This document shows positions 1 through 8,901 of a stretch of DNA of 64,000 nt, one piece after another. The DNA lies in the NCBI GenBank assembly GCA_910575565.1, contig CAJTFL010000002.1, positions 186,001 through 250,000 on the forward strand, read 5' to 3'. The translations under genes and the position numbers were made by a program. The first letter of the stretch is position 1. Every line of letters starts with the position of its first letter. The notes under the pieces are model-generated. The model worked only from the letters and a program-made list of their open reading frames with translations, made no database searches and was not told the DNA's origin. The stretch comes from Lachnospiraceae bacterium. Its GTDB lineage: Bacteria; Bacillota; Clostridia; Lachnospirales; Lachnospiraceae.

Positions 1-1271
1 TGCTCAAGGCGCATCACGCCCCCGTCCCTGGTCTTAAAGGGCTTCCCGTCCTTCCCGTTCATCGTGCCAAACCCCAAAAAGCTCATGGGCTTATCCGGAG
101 CCACAAACCCGGCCTTTTTCGCCACCCGGAACACCTGGGTAAAATGAAGCTCCTGCCGCTTATCCGCGATATAAATATAGGCGTCGGGATGAAGCTCCTT
201 CTCCCGCTCCAAAATCGTCCCCAGATCCGAAGTGGCATATAAAGCCGCCCCGTCCGACTTCTGCACGATGCAGGGAGGAAGCTCCTTGGAATCCCCCGGC
301 TGGCCGATATCCACCACCAAGGCTCCCTGGCTCTCATAGGCAAGCCCCTTTGCTTTCAAATCCTCAATCAGACCGGGGATATACTTCTGGGCATCGCTCT
401 CCCCCTTCCACAGCTCGAAAAACACATTCAGATTCCGGTAATTTTTCTCCAAATCCGCCCGGGAAACCCTCATGATATGCTGCCAAATCGCCATAAACGG
501 CTTGTAGCCCTCCTGCAGCTTCCTGGTAGCCAGATGGGCCCTCTCGGCAAAAGCCGCGGACTCCGCCTCCCTTTTGGCAACCTCCTCTTCAGCCATCCCC
601 GCCTTCCTGGCATCCTCCGCCTTAAACTTGGCCTTCAGGCTTGCCGTGGGGTAAATCTCCTCCAGCTCACTGATGGTAAAGGGAGACTCCTCGGGATAAT
701 TTCCCTCAAACCCTTCGTCAAAATAAGGCAGATCCGGCTTCCGATCCCTAAGCTCCTCGATAATCAGCCCCATCTGCAGCCCCCAGTCCCCCAAATGGAT
801 ATCGCCCACCATCCGGTGGCCCAGGGCAAGGCCCATCCGCTTAATGCTTTCGCCGATCACCGCCGAGCGCAAATGCCCCACATGGAGGGGCTTGGCCACG
901 TTCGGGCCGCCGTAATCCACCACAATCGTTTTCGGCTCCTTCTGCCGCTCAAGTCCCAGCCGCCCATCCACCGCCATCCGGTTTAAATAATCCGCCATAA
1001 AGCCTTCGTCCAGCTTTAAATTAATAAACCCGGGCATCACTGCCTGGCAAAGGGAAAATACCTCCCCTTCCCCCAGATTTTCCACCACCTGGGCAGCAAT
1101 TTCCATAGGCTTTTTCCTATACGCTTTAGCCGCCGCCATAGCGCCATTGCACTGGTATTCGCAAAGATCCGGCCTGTTGGACAAAACTGCCTTGGCAAAC
1201 CGCTCCTCATAGCCACAGGCCAAAAAGGCTTTTTTCAGTTCCCCTTCTATCCGTTCTAGAATTTTTTCCAT
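1..1271 (-). CDS. argS: Arginyl-tRNA synthetase (N-terminal part, cut by window edge)
   Basis: This class I synthetase charges tRNA-Arg with arginine in the cytoplasm. Reading from the ATG at 1271, 423 complete codons are visible and the 3' end lies outside the window. The N-terminal 110 residues form the Arg-tRNA synthetase additional domain that binds the tRNA D-loop. The class I signature HVGH is at residues 130-133, within PLHVGHLRS. Near the truncated end, the stretch FGTMNGKDGKPFKTRDG is the ArgRS counterpart of the KMSKS loop. The gene stands alone behind the efp terminator, so it should have its own promoter within 1272-1350. Identity is secure. Confidence 0.95.
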   Translation of the reverse strand, partial: MEKILERIEGELKKAFLACGYEERFAKAVLSNRPDLCEYQCNGAMAAAKAYRKKPMEIAAQVVENLGEGEVFSLCQAVMPGFINLKLDEGFMADYLNRMAVDGRLGLERQKEPKTIVVDYGGPNVAKPLHVGHLRSAVIGESIKRMGLALGHRMVGDIHLGDWGLQMGLIIEELRDRKPDLPYFDEGFEGNYPEESPFTISELEEIYPTASLKAKFKAEDARKAGMAEEEVAKREAESAAFAERAHLATRKLQEGYKPFMAIWQHIMRVSRADLEKNYRNLNVFFELWKGESDAQKYIPGLIEDLKAKGLAYESQGALVVDIGQPGDSKELPPCIVQKSDGAALYATSDLGTILEREKELHPDAYIYIADKRQELHFTQVFRVAKKAGFVAPDKPMSFLGFGTMNGKDGKPFKTRDGGVMRLE

Positions 1272-1352
1272 GATTTCCTCCAAATTAAAGCTATCGATGT
1301 TTCCTGGTTTTTTTCCTTAATATTGCCATCCCGCAGCGCCCTCCACTGAGAT

Positions 1353-1379
1353 AAAAAGCCTGCGTCCGAAGACACAGGC
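1353..1379 (-). terminator. Rho-independent terminator of efp
   Basis: On the minus strand a perfect 9-bp GC-rich stem closes a four-base TTCG loop and is followed by TTTTT. It lies about 100 bases past the efp stop codon and separates efp from argS. Confidence 0.85.
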
Positions 1380-1481
1380 CCTAAAAACCAACTTACCTCA
1401 CCACGGCAGCCCAGAATGTGTTTTAAAATGCCCTAACAAACAGCCTTCCCTCTGCACGCCGCGATTCACGCATACCTTATC

Positions 1482-2039
1482 TTATGCTCGTCCCAAATAT
1501 TCGCTGGTTCTGGTATCAATTTTTACCTTATCGCCTACATTAATAAACAACGGCACATTGATCTGCGCACCGGTTTCCACGGTGGCCGGCTTGGATGCGC
1601 CTGTTGCCGTATCGCCCTTAAAGCCCGGCTCGGTATCCGTGATTTCCAGCTCTACAAACAGCGGAGGTTCGATGGAGAATACGCTGCCGTTGTAAGAACA
1701 TACCTTAACCATCTCATTTTCCTTTACGAATTTTAATGCGTCCCCGATTAACTCGGAGTTTAAGGCAACCTGATCGTAGGTCTCTACGTTCATGAAATTA
1801 TATAAGTCACCGTCTGCATACAGATACTGCATATCCACACGGTCAATCCTGGCTGCCGGGAATTTTTCCGTGGGGCGGAAGGTGCGCTCTACCACGCCGC
1901 CGTTAATGACATTTTTTAATTTGGTGCGGACGAATGCCGCGCCCTTGCCCGGTTTTACGTGCTGGAACTCCAAAATCTGAACTACCTGCCCATCAATTTC
2001 CAACGTAATGCCGTTTCTGAAATCACCTGCTGATATCAT
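1482..2039 (-). CDS. efp: Elongation factor P
   Basis: EF-P binds between the ribosomal P and E sites and relieves stalling at polyproline stretches. The 185-residue product has the normal family length and its KOW plus two OB-fold layout. The conserved loop PGKG carries Lys32, the residue that is modified in many bacteria. No epmA or epmB gene for beta-lysylation is nearby. An AAGGAGGAA ribosome binding site precedes the ATG. The gene is monocistronic, with a SigA-like promoter at 2085-2113 and a terminator at 1353-1379. Confidence 0.97.
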   Translation of the reverse strand: MISAGDFRNGITLEIDGQVVQILEFQHVKPGKGAAFVRTKLKNVINGGVVERTFRPTEKFPAARIDRVDMQYLYADGDLYNFMNVETYDQVALNSELIGDALKFVKENEMVKVCSYNGSVFSIEPPLFVELEITDTEPGFKGDTATGASKPATVETGAQINVPLFINVGDKVKIDTRTSEYLGRA

Positions 2040-2084
2040 AAAGATATTCCTCCTTAACTTCGTTCATCTCTCATTTTCGTTTCT

Positions 2085-2113
2085 ATTCTAAACGATATCT
2101 CCTGTATTTTCAA
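2085..2113 (-). promoter_or_regulatory. SigA-type promoter of efp
   Basis: On the minus strand TTGAAA and TAGAAT are separated by exactly 17 bases, about 45 bases ahead of the efp start codon. Confidence 0.6.
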
Positions 2114-2206
2114 CCTTTTTCGTCTTGTTGGCAAAAATTAATTTCCTGATGGAGGTTAAATGGCGGCGGCCCGCCGATTTCGGCAAAACGCGGCGCAGCC
2201 TTAAGG

Positions 2207-2980
2207 TTAAACGCTCATCCCCTTATGTATGGCTTCCAGCACCTGGCAAAGCTCCCTGGCTTCCATCTGCCCTGGGGCCGAGAGCTGTCCGGCGCTTCCG
2301 AAGGTCATGCAGGAACCAAAGGCTTCCCCGCAAAGACGGGTAATTACGCCTTCCGATGCCATGGACATGGTGACGATAGGGCGATCCGCATACCTTTCCC
2401 GCATAGTCAGCGTGGCCTCTAAAAGCTTAAGCACATCCCAGCGGCTTTTGGGCATGACCGCCAGCTTGGGGATATCCGCATTCCACTCCTGCATCCTTTT
2501 TAATGCGGCAAGCATTTCCTCCACCTCGGGAGTGCGGTAAAAGTCATGGCTGGACATCACCACCTTTTTTCCCAGCTGATGGGCTTTATCCACAATCACA
2601 GCCACGTCCTCTTTCCCGGCGGAAAGCTCTGCGTCTACCAGATCGATAAAACCGGACTCCAACGCCTGGCAGTTTGCCTCCACGTATTCGGCAGGGGAAA
2701 GCTCCGCCTGACCCCCTTCCTTTTTCGTGCGGATAGTAAACAAAAGGGCCAGCTCCTCCCCCAGCGCCTGCCTTAATGCCTTAAGGGCTTCAGCCAGGCT
2801 TTCAGGCTCCTTTAAGCCTTCATACCAGTCCGCCCTCCATTCCACCAGATCGGCGGGAAGCGCCCTTATCTCTTCTGCCGCCTGCCTTATCCCTTCCCTG
2901 GACTGAGCCACAATGGGGATGCAGATCTTAGGCCTTCCCTGCCCCAGAACCAAATTCCGTATCTTTACTGTCGTAACCAT
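2207..2980 (-). CDS. aroD: Type I 3-dehydroquinate dehydratase
   Basis: This enzyme catalyses the third step of the shikimate pathway, 3-dehydroquinate to 3-dehydroshikimate, through a Schiff base. The 257-residue length is typical for the type I TIM-barrel family. The general base is His145 in MSSHDF and the Schiff-base lysine is Lys172 in DIPKLAVMP. An AAGGAG ribosome binding site precedes the ATG at 2980. The start is only 9 bases after the yqeG stop codon, so the two genes are probably cotranscribed. Other aro genes are not in the window. Confidence 0.95.
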   Translation of the reverse strand: MVTTVKIRNLVLGQGRPKICIPIVAQSREGIRQAAEEIRALPADLVEWRADWYEGLKEPESLAEALKALRQALGEELALLFTIRTKKEGGQAELSPAEYVEANCQALESGFIDLVDAELSAGKEDVAVIVDKAHQLGKKVVMSSHDFYRTPEVEEMLAALKRMQEWNADIPKLAVMPKSRWDVLKLLEATLTMRERYADRPIVTMSMASEGVITRLCGEAFGSCMTFGSAGQLSAPGQMEARELCQVLEAIHKGMSV

Positions 2981-2989
2981 AATCTCTCC

Positions 2990-3523
2990 TTATCCCTTTC
3001 CTGCCTTCGGCTCCCCGGGATGGCTTTTCTTGTAGGCAAGCAGGATGGGGCGTTCCAGAAAACGCTTTAGCACTATCTGAATCTCTTCTTTTGGGTTCAT
3101 AGGCGTCACCAGTATGCTGTAAATGCCAGCCCGGTTAGCTCCCCAGATATCGGTAAACAGCTGATCGCCTACCGCTGCCGTGTCTTTCCTTTCCGTCCCT
3201 AAAAGCTCCATGGCTTTTTGATATCCTTTTACCCCTGGCTTCCCCCCCTTAAACACATAAGAAGCGCCTACCGCCTGGGCAAAGGCCTTCACCCGAGGTT
3301 CTTGATTATTCGACAGCAGGCAGGTTTTAAAGCCCAGGCCGTGAAGCCTGGCAAACAGCTCCACGGCTTTTTCATCCGCCGGGACATCATGGAAAGCCAA
3401 GGTATTGTCCACATCAAAAATCAATCCCCGGATTCCTTTTTCGGCCATCCGCTCATAAGGAAGGCCGTAAGCGCTGTCCGCCCACACACGGGGATAAAAA
3501 GGGGTAAACCAGTTAAATGTCAT
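2990..3523 (-). CDS. YqeG-family HAD IIIA phosphatase
   Basis: A 177-residue HAD-superfamily protein. The nucleophile motif DVDNT is at residues 37-41, with Asp37 as the expected nucleophile and Asp39 as acid/base. Motif II is in LLSNN, a lysine follows in GGKPG, and motif III is GDQLFTD. The family is widespread in Firmicutes; its substrate in Clostridia is unknown to me. AAGGAG precedes the ATG. It sits directly upstream of aroD on the same strand, as is common for yqeG with shikimate or ribosome-related genes. Confidence 0.88.
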   Translation of the reverse strand: MTFNWFTPFYPRVWADSAYGLPYERMAEKGIRGLIFDVDNTLAFHDVPADEKAVELFARLHGLGFKTCLLSNNQEPRVKAFAQAVGASYVFKGGKPGVKGYQKAMELLGTERKDTAAVGDQLFTDIWGANRAGIYSILVTPMNPKEEIQIVLKRFLERPILLAYKKSHPGEPKAGKG

Positions 3524-3615
3524 ACGCTCTCCTTAAACTCTACCGTTTATTTAGCCTGCGCTCTAAAGTGGCATTAATCTTGAAGCAAACCATGCTTTAC
3601 GGCACTCTTTTCCTC

Positions 3616-4068
3616 TTACTTTTTCAGCAATTTTCCAATTTCTTCCATAAACGTATTTACATCCTTAAACTCCCGGTACACCGACGCAAAGCGCACGTAA
3701 GCTACCTCATCCAAATCCTGCAGCTTTTTCATCACCAGCTCGCCGATAACAAACGAGGGGACTTCCTTTTCTTCTTTATTAAAAATCTCGTTTTCAATTT
3801 CATCAATCATACCTTTGATCTGCTGGATGGAAATCGGCCGCTTATGGCAGGAATGGATAATCCCTGCTTCCAGCTTGGAACGGTCATAGGATTCCCGGGA
3901 ATTATCTTTTTTAATGACCATCAGGGGCATGGTTTCCAGCTTTTCGTAAGTGGTAAACCGCTTCCCGCAGCTTTCACACTGCCTGCGTCTGCGGATAGAG
4001 CTGTTGTCATCTGCCGGCCTGGAATCGATTACCTTAGTATCCACTGCATTGCAATATGGGCATTTCAC
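3616..4068 (-). CDS. nrdR: Transcriptional repressor NrdR
   Basis: NrdR senses dATP/ATP through an ATP-cone domain and represses ribonucleotide reductase genes. I place the start at the GTG at 4068, because AGGAGG lies 8 bases upstream and the product (150 residues) then begins directly with the zinc ribbon. The cysteine pairs are Cys3/Cys6 and Cys31/Cys34, followed by the basic RRRRQC segment and the ATP cone from about residue 49 onward. An ATG at 4122 in the same frame would add 18 residues but has no comparable ribosome binding site. No nrd genes are in the window. Confidence 0.93.
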   Translation of the reverse strand: MKCPYCNAVDTKVIDSRPADDNSSIRRRRQCESCGKRFTTYEKLETMPLMVIKKDNSRESYDRSKLEAGIIHSCHKRPISIQQIKGMIDEIENEIFNKEEKEVPSFVIGELVMKKLQDLDEVAYVRFASVYREFKDVNTFMEEIGKLLKK

Positions 4069-4143
4069 GTCTTTTTCCTCCTGGGTATCCACCGTCATTG
4101 TCATACGCCCGCTTTTGGGCACACACGAACATAAACATACCGT

Positions 4144-4167
4144 AACTGTTCAGTACCCTCACAGTTA
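4144..4167. repeat. Short palindromic repeat, copy 1
   Basis: A hairpin with 6-7 bp arms (AACTGT/CAGTT) lies between nrdR and the RpiR gene. The 19 bases at 4144-4162 recur with one mismatch at 61946-61964, just after tRNA-Arg. Confidence 0.45.
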
Positions 4168-4225
4168 CAGCATACCTCCATTTTACCCCAGCAAGGTGAA
4201 TTTGGCAAGAGATTCCAGGGATTTG

Positions 4226-5062
4226 CTATTCAAAGATCACATCCTTCCGCTCTAGGTACAGCGTTTCCAATACCTTAAGGCGCTCCATAGCCCTCTTCGG
4301 ATCCTTTTTCCTTAGTCCTACGGCCAGGATATTCAGCATTGCCGTGATGGATGAAACCGTATTGATCCCCGTCTCATCCCGGTTAGATTCCGTAAAGATC
4401 AGCAAATCCGCCAAAAGCGCAGGCGGGCAGATGGAACTGTCTGTCACCAGAATAATATAGGCTCCCCTGTTTTTCGCCGATTCGATAAAACGGTACGTAG
4501 ACTTAGAGTACCTTGCCATCGATATGGCTACCACAACCGATTTTTCCGTAACCTTCATTAAATTGGAGAAAAACTCCTCGCCCACCGGATTAACCGACTG
4601 CACGTTTTCCCGGAACCGCCCCAACACAATCCCAAACCACAGCGCCGCTGGATACCCAGTCCTGCTTCCCACAGAAAAGACATAATCCGCCATATGCAGC
4701 TTTTCTACCGCCGTATTCACAACTTCCTTCTGCAAATTCTTTCGGCTTTTTTCAATAATCATGATTTCTTTATTTAATATATGATCGTAAAAGGCGCTTT
4801 CCTGATCCGCCGCTTCCGCCTTTAAACCATCCTGACCCAAAATTTCCTTTTGCAATGCCGCCTGCATGGAGGAAAAGCTTTCAAACCCTATGGCGTAAGC
4901 AAAACGAACCACCGTCGTCTCGCTAACCCCGGCCTCCCTGCTGATTTTTGTCAACGTCAAATAACTGGATTCCTCCAGATGCCCCAAGATATACTGTGCA
5001 ACTTTTTTCTGTCCAGATGATAAATCCGTTATTTTTTCTCTTACCAAAATTTCAAATTGCAT
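4226..5062 (-). CDS. RpiR/MurR-family transcriptional regulator (HTH-SIS)
   Basis: A 278-residue regulator with an N-terminal RpiR-type helix-turn-helix (residues about 30-65, ISREAGVSETTVVRF) and a C-terminal SIS domain (about 120-250) that binds phosphosugars in known members. Here the neighbouring operon encodes a peptide-type ABC importer and a creatininase-like hydrolase, so the ligand may not be a sugar phosphate. It is separated from that operon by the terminator at 5199-5245, which implies its own promoter in 5063-5200. I infer that it controls the dpp-like promoter at 11574-11602, where a perfect inverted repeat is present. Confidence 0.88.
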   Translation of the reverse strand: MQFEILVREKITDLSSGQKKVAQYILGHLEESSYLTLTKISREAGVSETTVVRFAYAIGFESFSSMQAALQKEILGQDGLKAEAADQESAFYDHILNKEIMIIEKSRKNLQKEVVNTAVEKLHMADYVFSVGSRTGYPAALWFGIVLGRFRENVQSVNPVGEEFFSNLMKVTEKSVVVAISMARYSKSTYRFIESAKNRGAYIILVTDSSICPPALLADLLIFTESNRDETGINTVSSITAMLNILAVGLRKKDPKRAMERLKVLETLYLERKDVIFE

Positions 5063-5198
5063 CCTTATCCACTCTGCCTTCTGGCTCCCATCAGCCGTAT
5101 GTATACTCTAAATTCAATCATATTTTGCCACACCTTTGCTTCCTTGTCAATTCACAAGCTTATAAAACGCCGCCCTGTACCGCCTGCGCAACCCTTGG

Positions 5199-5245
5199 CA
5201 AAAAAGAGCCAATGGCTTTAACATTCATCTGTCAAAACCATTGGC
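5199..5245 (-). terminator. Terminator of the dpp-like operon
   Basis: A 9-bp perfect stem (AGCCAATGG/CCATTGGCT) with a 22-base loop is followed on the minus strand by C and six T. It lies 20 bases beyond the stop codon of the creatininase gene. Confidence 0.8.
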
Positions 5246-5264
5246 TGAACCATTCAGCAAAAAT

Positions 5265-6029
5265 CTACCGTTTTTCAATAATGTACCGGATCATCTTTTC
5301 CACTTTGTTTAACGCAATCTGGTTTAAGCGGATGCCGTCCTCCAGATTCGCCAGCCTGGCATCCCCTAATGCGCCGTTGGCAGAAGCATCCGTTTTCCAA
5401 TCCCAGGCGCAGCCCCCATAGCGGAAAGGCGAATCCTTTCCGCGCACGATAAACTCTTCGACGATCTCCCCCTGCTTCCGATCCTCCCGCACCACCTCGG
5501 GGCAAAGAGCCATTGCCTGGGATGTTTCGCTCTCGCTGGCGTGCCCGTGCCTCTTTGTCCACCCCATCTCCTTCGTAATCCCTTCTTCAAATACGTTTAG
5601 CCCAATGCCCGAATAATACGCGTCAATCCCGTATTCATATTTCAGGGTATTAATCACCACGTTTAAGGAACCGGTATTCCCCCCGTGGCCGTTTAAATAG
5701 ATAATCCTCTTTATCCCATGCTTTCCCAAGGCCACTGCTATGTCAATCAGCATATGGATATACGTTTCACATCGCAGGGTAATCGTACCCGGAAAGGACA
5801 TATGGTGCACGGAAATCCCATAAGAAAGAGGCGGGCAGATTAACAGCTGCTTTCCAAACCGCTCCCCGATCATTTTGGAAAAGCTGTAGGCCCTGGCCGT
5901 GTCCGTATTAAATGTGGTGTTTGGCCCATGCTGCTCGCAGGAGCCTGCCGGTATCACGGCGGCTTTAATCTCCGGCAGAACCGCATTTAAGTCCGGCCAT
6001 ATTAATTCATCCAATACTAGTGCTTTCAT
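5265..6029 (-). CDS. Creatininase-family amidohydrolase
   Basis: Creatininase-type enzymes are zinc or manganese hydrolases acting on cyclic amides or small peptide-like amides in the cytoplasm. The ATG at 6029 is chosen because CAGGAGG lies 5 bases upstream; an in-frame ATG at 6059 overlaps the previous gene's coding end. The 254-residue product keeps the metal motifs SCEQHGPN (Glu32, His34), NTDTA (Asp43), LNGHGGN and HGHASESETS. It is the last gene of a peptide-importer operon, so its substrate is probably what the importer brings in. Exact substrate cannot be read from sequence. Confidence 0.85.
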   Translation of the reverse strand: MKALVLDELIWPDLNAVLPEIKAAVIPAGSCEQHGPNTTFNTDTARAYSFSKMIGERFGKQLLICPPLSYGISVHHMSFPGTITLRCETYIHMLIDIAVALGKHGIKRIIYLNGHGGNTGSLNVVINTLKYEYGIDAYYSGIGLNVFEEGITKEMGWTKRHGHASESETSQAMALCPEVVREDRKQGEIVEEFIVRGKDSPFRYGGCAWDWKTDASANGALGDARLANLEDGIRLNQIALNKVEKMIRYIIEKR

Positions 6030-6040
6030 TTTTCCTCCTG

Positions 6041-6991
6041 TCAGCCGCAGCTGTGGCAAGCCACAAAATGGCCAGGTGAAACTTCTTTAAGCTTTGGACT
6101 GCATTTCCCACACGGTTCAAAAGCACAATTACACCTTCTGCCAAAACGGCATTCATCTTTCGGATCAATCGGAGAAGTAATCTCACCTTTTAATAAAATC
6201 CGCTGCGGTTTTCTTCCAATCTCCGGAATCGGGATCGCCGACAGCAGCGCCTTCGTATAAGGGTGCAGCGGATTATCAAACAGCTCTGCCGCTGGCGCCT
6301 TCTCCACCATCTGCCCCAAATACATCACGGCAATATCATCCGCAAAATAATTCACCACGCTTAAGTCATGGGTAATGAAGATATAGGTTAACCCCATTTG
6401 TTCCTGCAAATCCTTCAGCAGATTCAGGATCTGCGCCTGGATGGACACATCCAGGGCTGAAACCGGCTCGTCGCAAACAATAAACTTCGGCGACATCGCT
6501 AAAGCCCTGGCGATGCCAATCCGCTGACGCCGCCCGCCGTCCAGCTCGTGGGGATACACATTGATTAACCGCTCCGCCAGACCTACCGTCTCCATAATCT
6601 CCAGTACCCGGTTTTCCAAATCATATTTACTGCGCATCAGCCGGTTTGCTTTTATCGGCTCACTGATGATCTGGTTAACCGTTTTCCTGGGATCCAGGGA
6701 GGAAAAGGGATCCTGGAAAATCATCTGCAGCTCTCTCCTTTTCCTGCGCATCTTTCCCAGCTTAAGCTTGCGCAAATCCTCCCCTTCAAACAATATCTCC
6801 CCGGCGGTAGGCTCTAAAAGCCTCAATATGCAGCGTCCAGTGGTGGATTTCCCGCAGCCGGACTCGCCTACGATTCCCAAGGTTTTCCCTTTTTCGATGG
6901 AAAAGCTCACATCATCCACCGCATGAAGCGTTCCTTTCGGGGTCTGAAAATATTTTTTTAAATTTTTTACCTCCAAGATCACATCGCTCAT
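6041..6991 (-). CDS. Peptide-type ABC importer, ATP-binding protein (DppF/OppF)
   Basis: One of two ATPases that power the importer at 6-11.4 kb. The start is the ATG at 6991, which shares an ATGA overlap with the stop of the preceding gene. It follows a GAAAGGGAAAG ribosome binding site and opens with MSDVILEVKNLKKYF. The 316-residue product has Walker A GESGCGKST, Walker B FIVCDEP and the C-terminal oligopeptide/dipeptide domain with a CX6CXnC-like cysteine cluster. The signature is LDGGRRQR instead of LSGGQRQR; this variant is seen in other clostridial DppF-like proteins and need not be inactive. Confidence 0.92.
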   Translation of the reverse strand: MSDVILEVKNLKKYFQTPKGTLHAVDDVSFSIEKGKTLGIVGESGCGKSTTGRCILRLLEPTAGEILFEGEDLRKLKLGKMRRKRRELQMIFQDPFSSLDPRKTVNQIISEPIKANRLMRSKYDLENRVLEIMETVGLAERLINVYPHELDGGRRQRIGIARALAMSPKFIVCDEPVSALDVSIQAQILNLLKDLQEQMGLTYIFITHDLSVVNYFADDIAVMYLGQMVEKAPAAELFDNPLHPYTKALLSAIPIPEIGRKPQRILLKGEITSPIDPKDECRFGRRCNCAFEPCGKCSPKLKEVSPGHFVACHSCG

Positions 6992-8001
6992 TGCCGTCTT
7001 TCCCTTTCTATCTGGAATCCAGGTGACGCATAAGCCCTGCACATCACAAAATGCGTACCGCTTATCTGCCGGATTTCCGGCATTTTTTCCTCGCAGGCTT
7101 TGGTGGCATAAGGACATCGCGGGGCAAATGCGCACCCGGGCGGAAGGGCGGTAGGATCCGGCATAAGCCCCGGTATGGGCTTAAGCCGCTCCCCCCTGGA
7201 TCGGATATTGGGCAGGGAATTAAACAATGCCTCCGTATAAGGATGCTTCGTCCGGTTAAAGATTTCTTCCAGCGTCCCCTTTTCTACAATCCTCCCTGCA
7301 TACATCACTGCCACGTCATCACAGGTTTCGGCCACAATGCCTAAATCATGGGTGATCAAAACCATCGATGTGCTATACTTTTTCTTCAGATCATTCATTA
7401 GCTCCAATACCTGCGCCTGGATCGTCACATCCAGAGCCGTGGTAGGCTCATCGGCGATAAGCAGTTTCGGATTGCACGTCAGGGCGATTGCGATTACCAC
7501 CCTTTGGCGCATCCCGCCGCTGAACTGATGGGGATACTCCCCCGCCCTTTCCCGGGGTATCCCTACTAATTCCAGCATCTCTTCTGCCTTCTTATAGGCT
7601 TCCCCCTTATCCAGCCCCTCATGGAACTCAATGCTCTCTGCAATCTGCTCGCCTACCGTAAATACCGGGTTCAGCGATGTCATCGGATCCTGAAATATCA
7701 TGGAGATTTCCTTCCCCCGTATCTTTTCCAGCTGGCCGGCGCTCATCTCTAATATGGAATGGCCGCAGACCGTTATTTTCCCCTCTTTAACCACTCCGGG
7801 AGGATCGGGGATCAGCTTTATTGCCGCCAGCGCTGCCGTCGTTTTCCCTGCCCCGGTCTCCCCTACCAGTCCCAGCGTCTTCCCTTTATTTACGGTTAAG
7901 CTTATATCATTGACCGCTTCTACGGTTTCTTCCTCAAGCACATAATGTACAGTCAGATGTTCTATCTCTAAAACTGCATCTTCTCGATCCGGCATATTCA
8001 T
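6988..8001 (-). CDS. Peptide-type ABC importer, ATP-binding protein (DppD/OppD)
   Basis: Second ATPase of the importer, 337 residues. Walker A is GETGAGKTT, the signature is FSGGMRQR, and Walker B plus D-loop read LLIADEPTTALD. The C-terminal region has the oligo/dipeptide-transporter cysteine motif (CAFAPRCPYATKAC), which in related proteins binds an iron-sulfur cluster. It starts 4 bases after the permease gene and overlaps the next gene by 4 bases, so the operon is translationally coupled. Confidence 0.93.
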   Translation of the reverse strand: MNMPDREDAVLEIEHLTVHYVLEEETVEAVNDISLTVNKGKTLGLVGETGAGKTTAALAAIKLIPDPPGVVKEGKITVCGHSILEMSAGQLEKIRGKEISMIFQDPMTSLNPVFTVGEQIAESIEFHEGLDKGEAYKKAEEMLELVGIPRERAGEYPHQFSGGMRQRVVIAIALTCNPKLLIADEPTTALDVTIQAQVLELMNDLKKKYSTSMVLITHDLGIVAETCDDVAVMYAGRIVEKGTLEEIFNRTKHPYTEALFNSLPNIRSRGERLKPIPGLMPDPTALPPGCAFAPRCPYATKACEEKMPEIRQISGTHFVMCRAYASPGFQIERERRQ

Positions 8002-8005
8002 TCTC

Positions 8006-8899
8006 CTATTTCTTCAGTTTTGGATCCATTGCATCCCGCAGGCCGTCGCCCACCATATTAAATGCCAGCACCGTAATCATAATGGCAAGCCCCGGAAAAA
8101 TCGTCATATACCCATAGCCCCGGATATAATTCCGCCCGCCTGACAGCATACTCCCCCATTCAGGCGCCGGCGCCGGCACGCCCAAGCCTAAAAAGCTTAA
8201 GCTGGATGCGGAAATAATGGCGGAAGCGATGCGGAGCGTCGTCTGGACGATAATCGGGGACAGGCAATTTGGAAGGATATGGTAAAAGATGATAAACGGC
8301 TCCAACAGCCCAATCGCCCTGGATGCCTCCACGTATTCCTGGCTCCTGACGGTCAATACGGCAGCCCTGGTAATCCGGACGAACTGGGGAATGGATGTCA
8401 CCCCCACCGCAATCATCAGATTCAGGGTATTCGCCCCCAAGGCGGACACGATCACAATCGCCATCAGCATATTGGGCACGGAAGCGAAAATATCCGTAGC
8501 CCTCATAATCAAATCTTCAATCCCGCCTCCGTAATACCCGGCAAAGGCTCCCAGCATCACCCCCACCGCAAGGGCAATCGCCACCGCTACGATTCCCACA
8601 GAAAGGGAAAACCTGGATCCGTAAAGCAGTCGGCAGAAAATATCCCTCCCCAGCTCATCCGTGCCCATCCAGTGGGCTTTGCTGGGAGCCTGAAGCCGTT
8701 CGGTGATATTCTGCCCGATCACCTGCGTATCGTAATCGAAAATCATATCCACCGATAACGCCGTCAGGGCCAATAAACAAATGATCAGCAGCCCTGCCAT
8801 GGCTCCTTTATTTTTCTTAAGGCGATGCCATATCTCCCCTGCCCTGCTGCGTTTCCTGTATTTTTTTGAAATCATATCCGCTTTCCGTTCTTTTGCCAT
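8006..8899 (-). CDS. Peptide-type ABC importer, permease (DppC/OppC)
   Basis: Inner-membrane permease of 297 residues with an N-terminal cytoplasmic segment rich in Lys and Arg, one TM helix, then the BPD_transp_1 domain of five helices. The EAA loop that contacts the ATPase reads EASRAIGLLEPFIIFYHILPN. The motif WGSMLSGGRNYI near the C-terminus is typical of OppC/DppC proteins. It follows the DppB-like gene with a 2-base gap. Confidence 0.93.
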   Translation of the reverse strand: MAKERKADMISKKYRKRSRAGEIWHRLKKNKGAMAGLLIICLLALTALSVDMIFDYDTQVIGQNITERLQAPSKAHWMGTDELGRDIFCRLLYGSRFSLSVGIVAVAIALAVGVMLGAFAGYYGGGIEDLIMRATDIFASVPNMLMAIVIVSALGANTLNLMIAVGVTSIPQFVRITRAAVLTVRSQEYVEASRAIGLLEPFIIFYHILPNCLSPIIVQTTLRIASAIISASSLSFLGLGVPAPAPEWGSMLSGGRNYIRGYGYMTIFPGLAIMITVLAFNMVGDGLRDAMDPKLKK

Positions 8900-8901
8900 T
8901 G

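Noticed and set aside
477..986. 169-codon plus-strand frame opposite argS
   Set aside because: Shadow of argS; the minus frame has intact synthetase motifs.
6041..6991. DppF-like ATPase being inactive because the signature reads LDGGRRQR
   Set aside because: The same variant occurs in clostridial paralogues and all other ATPase motifs are intact.
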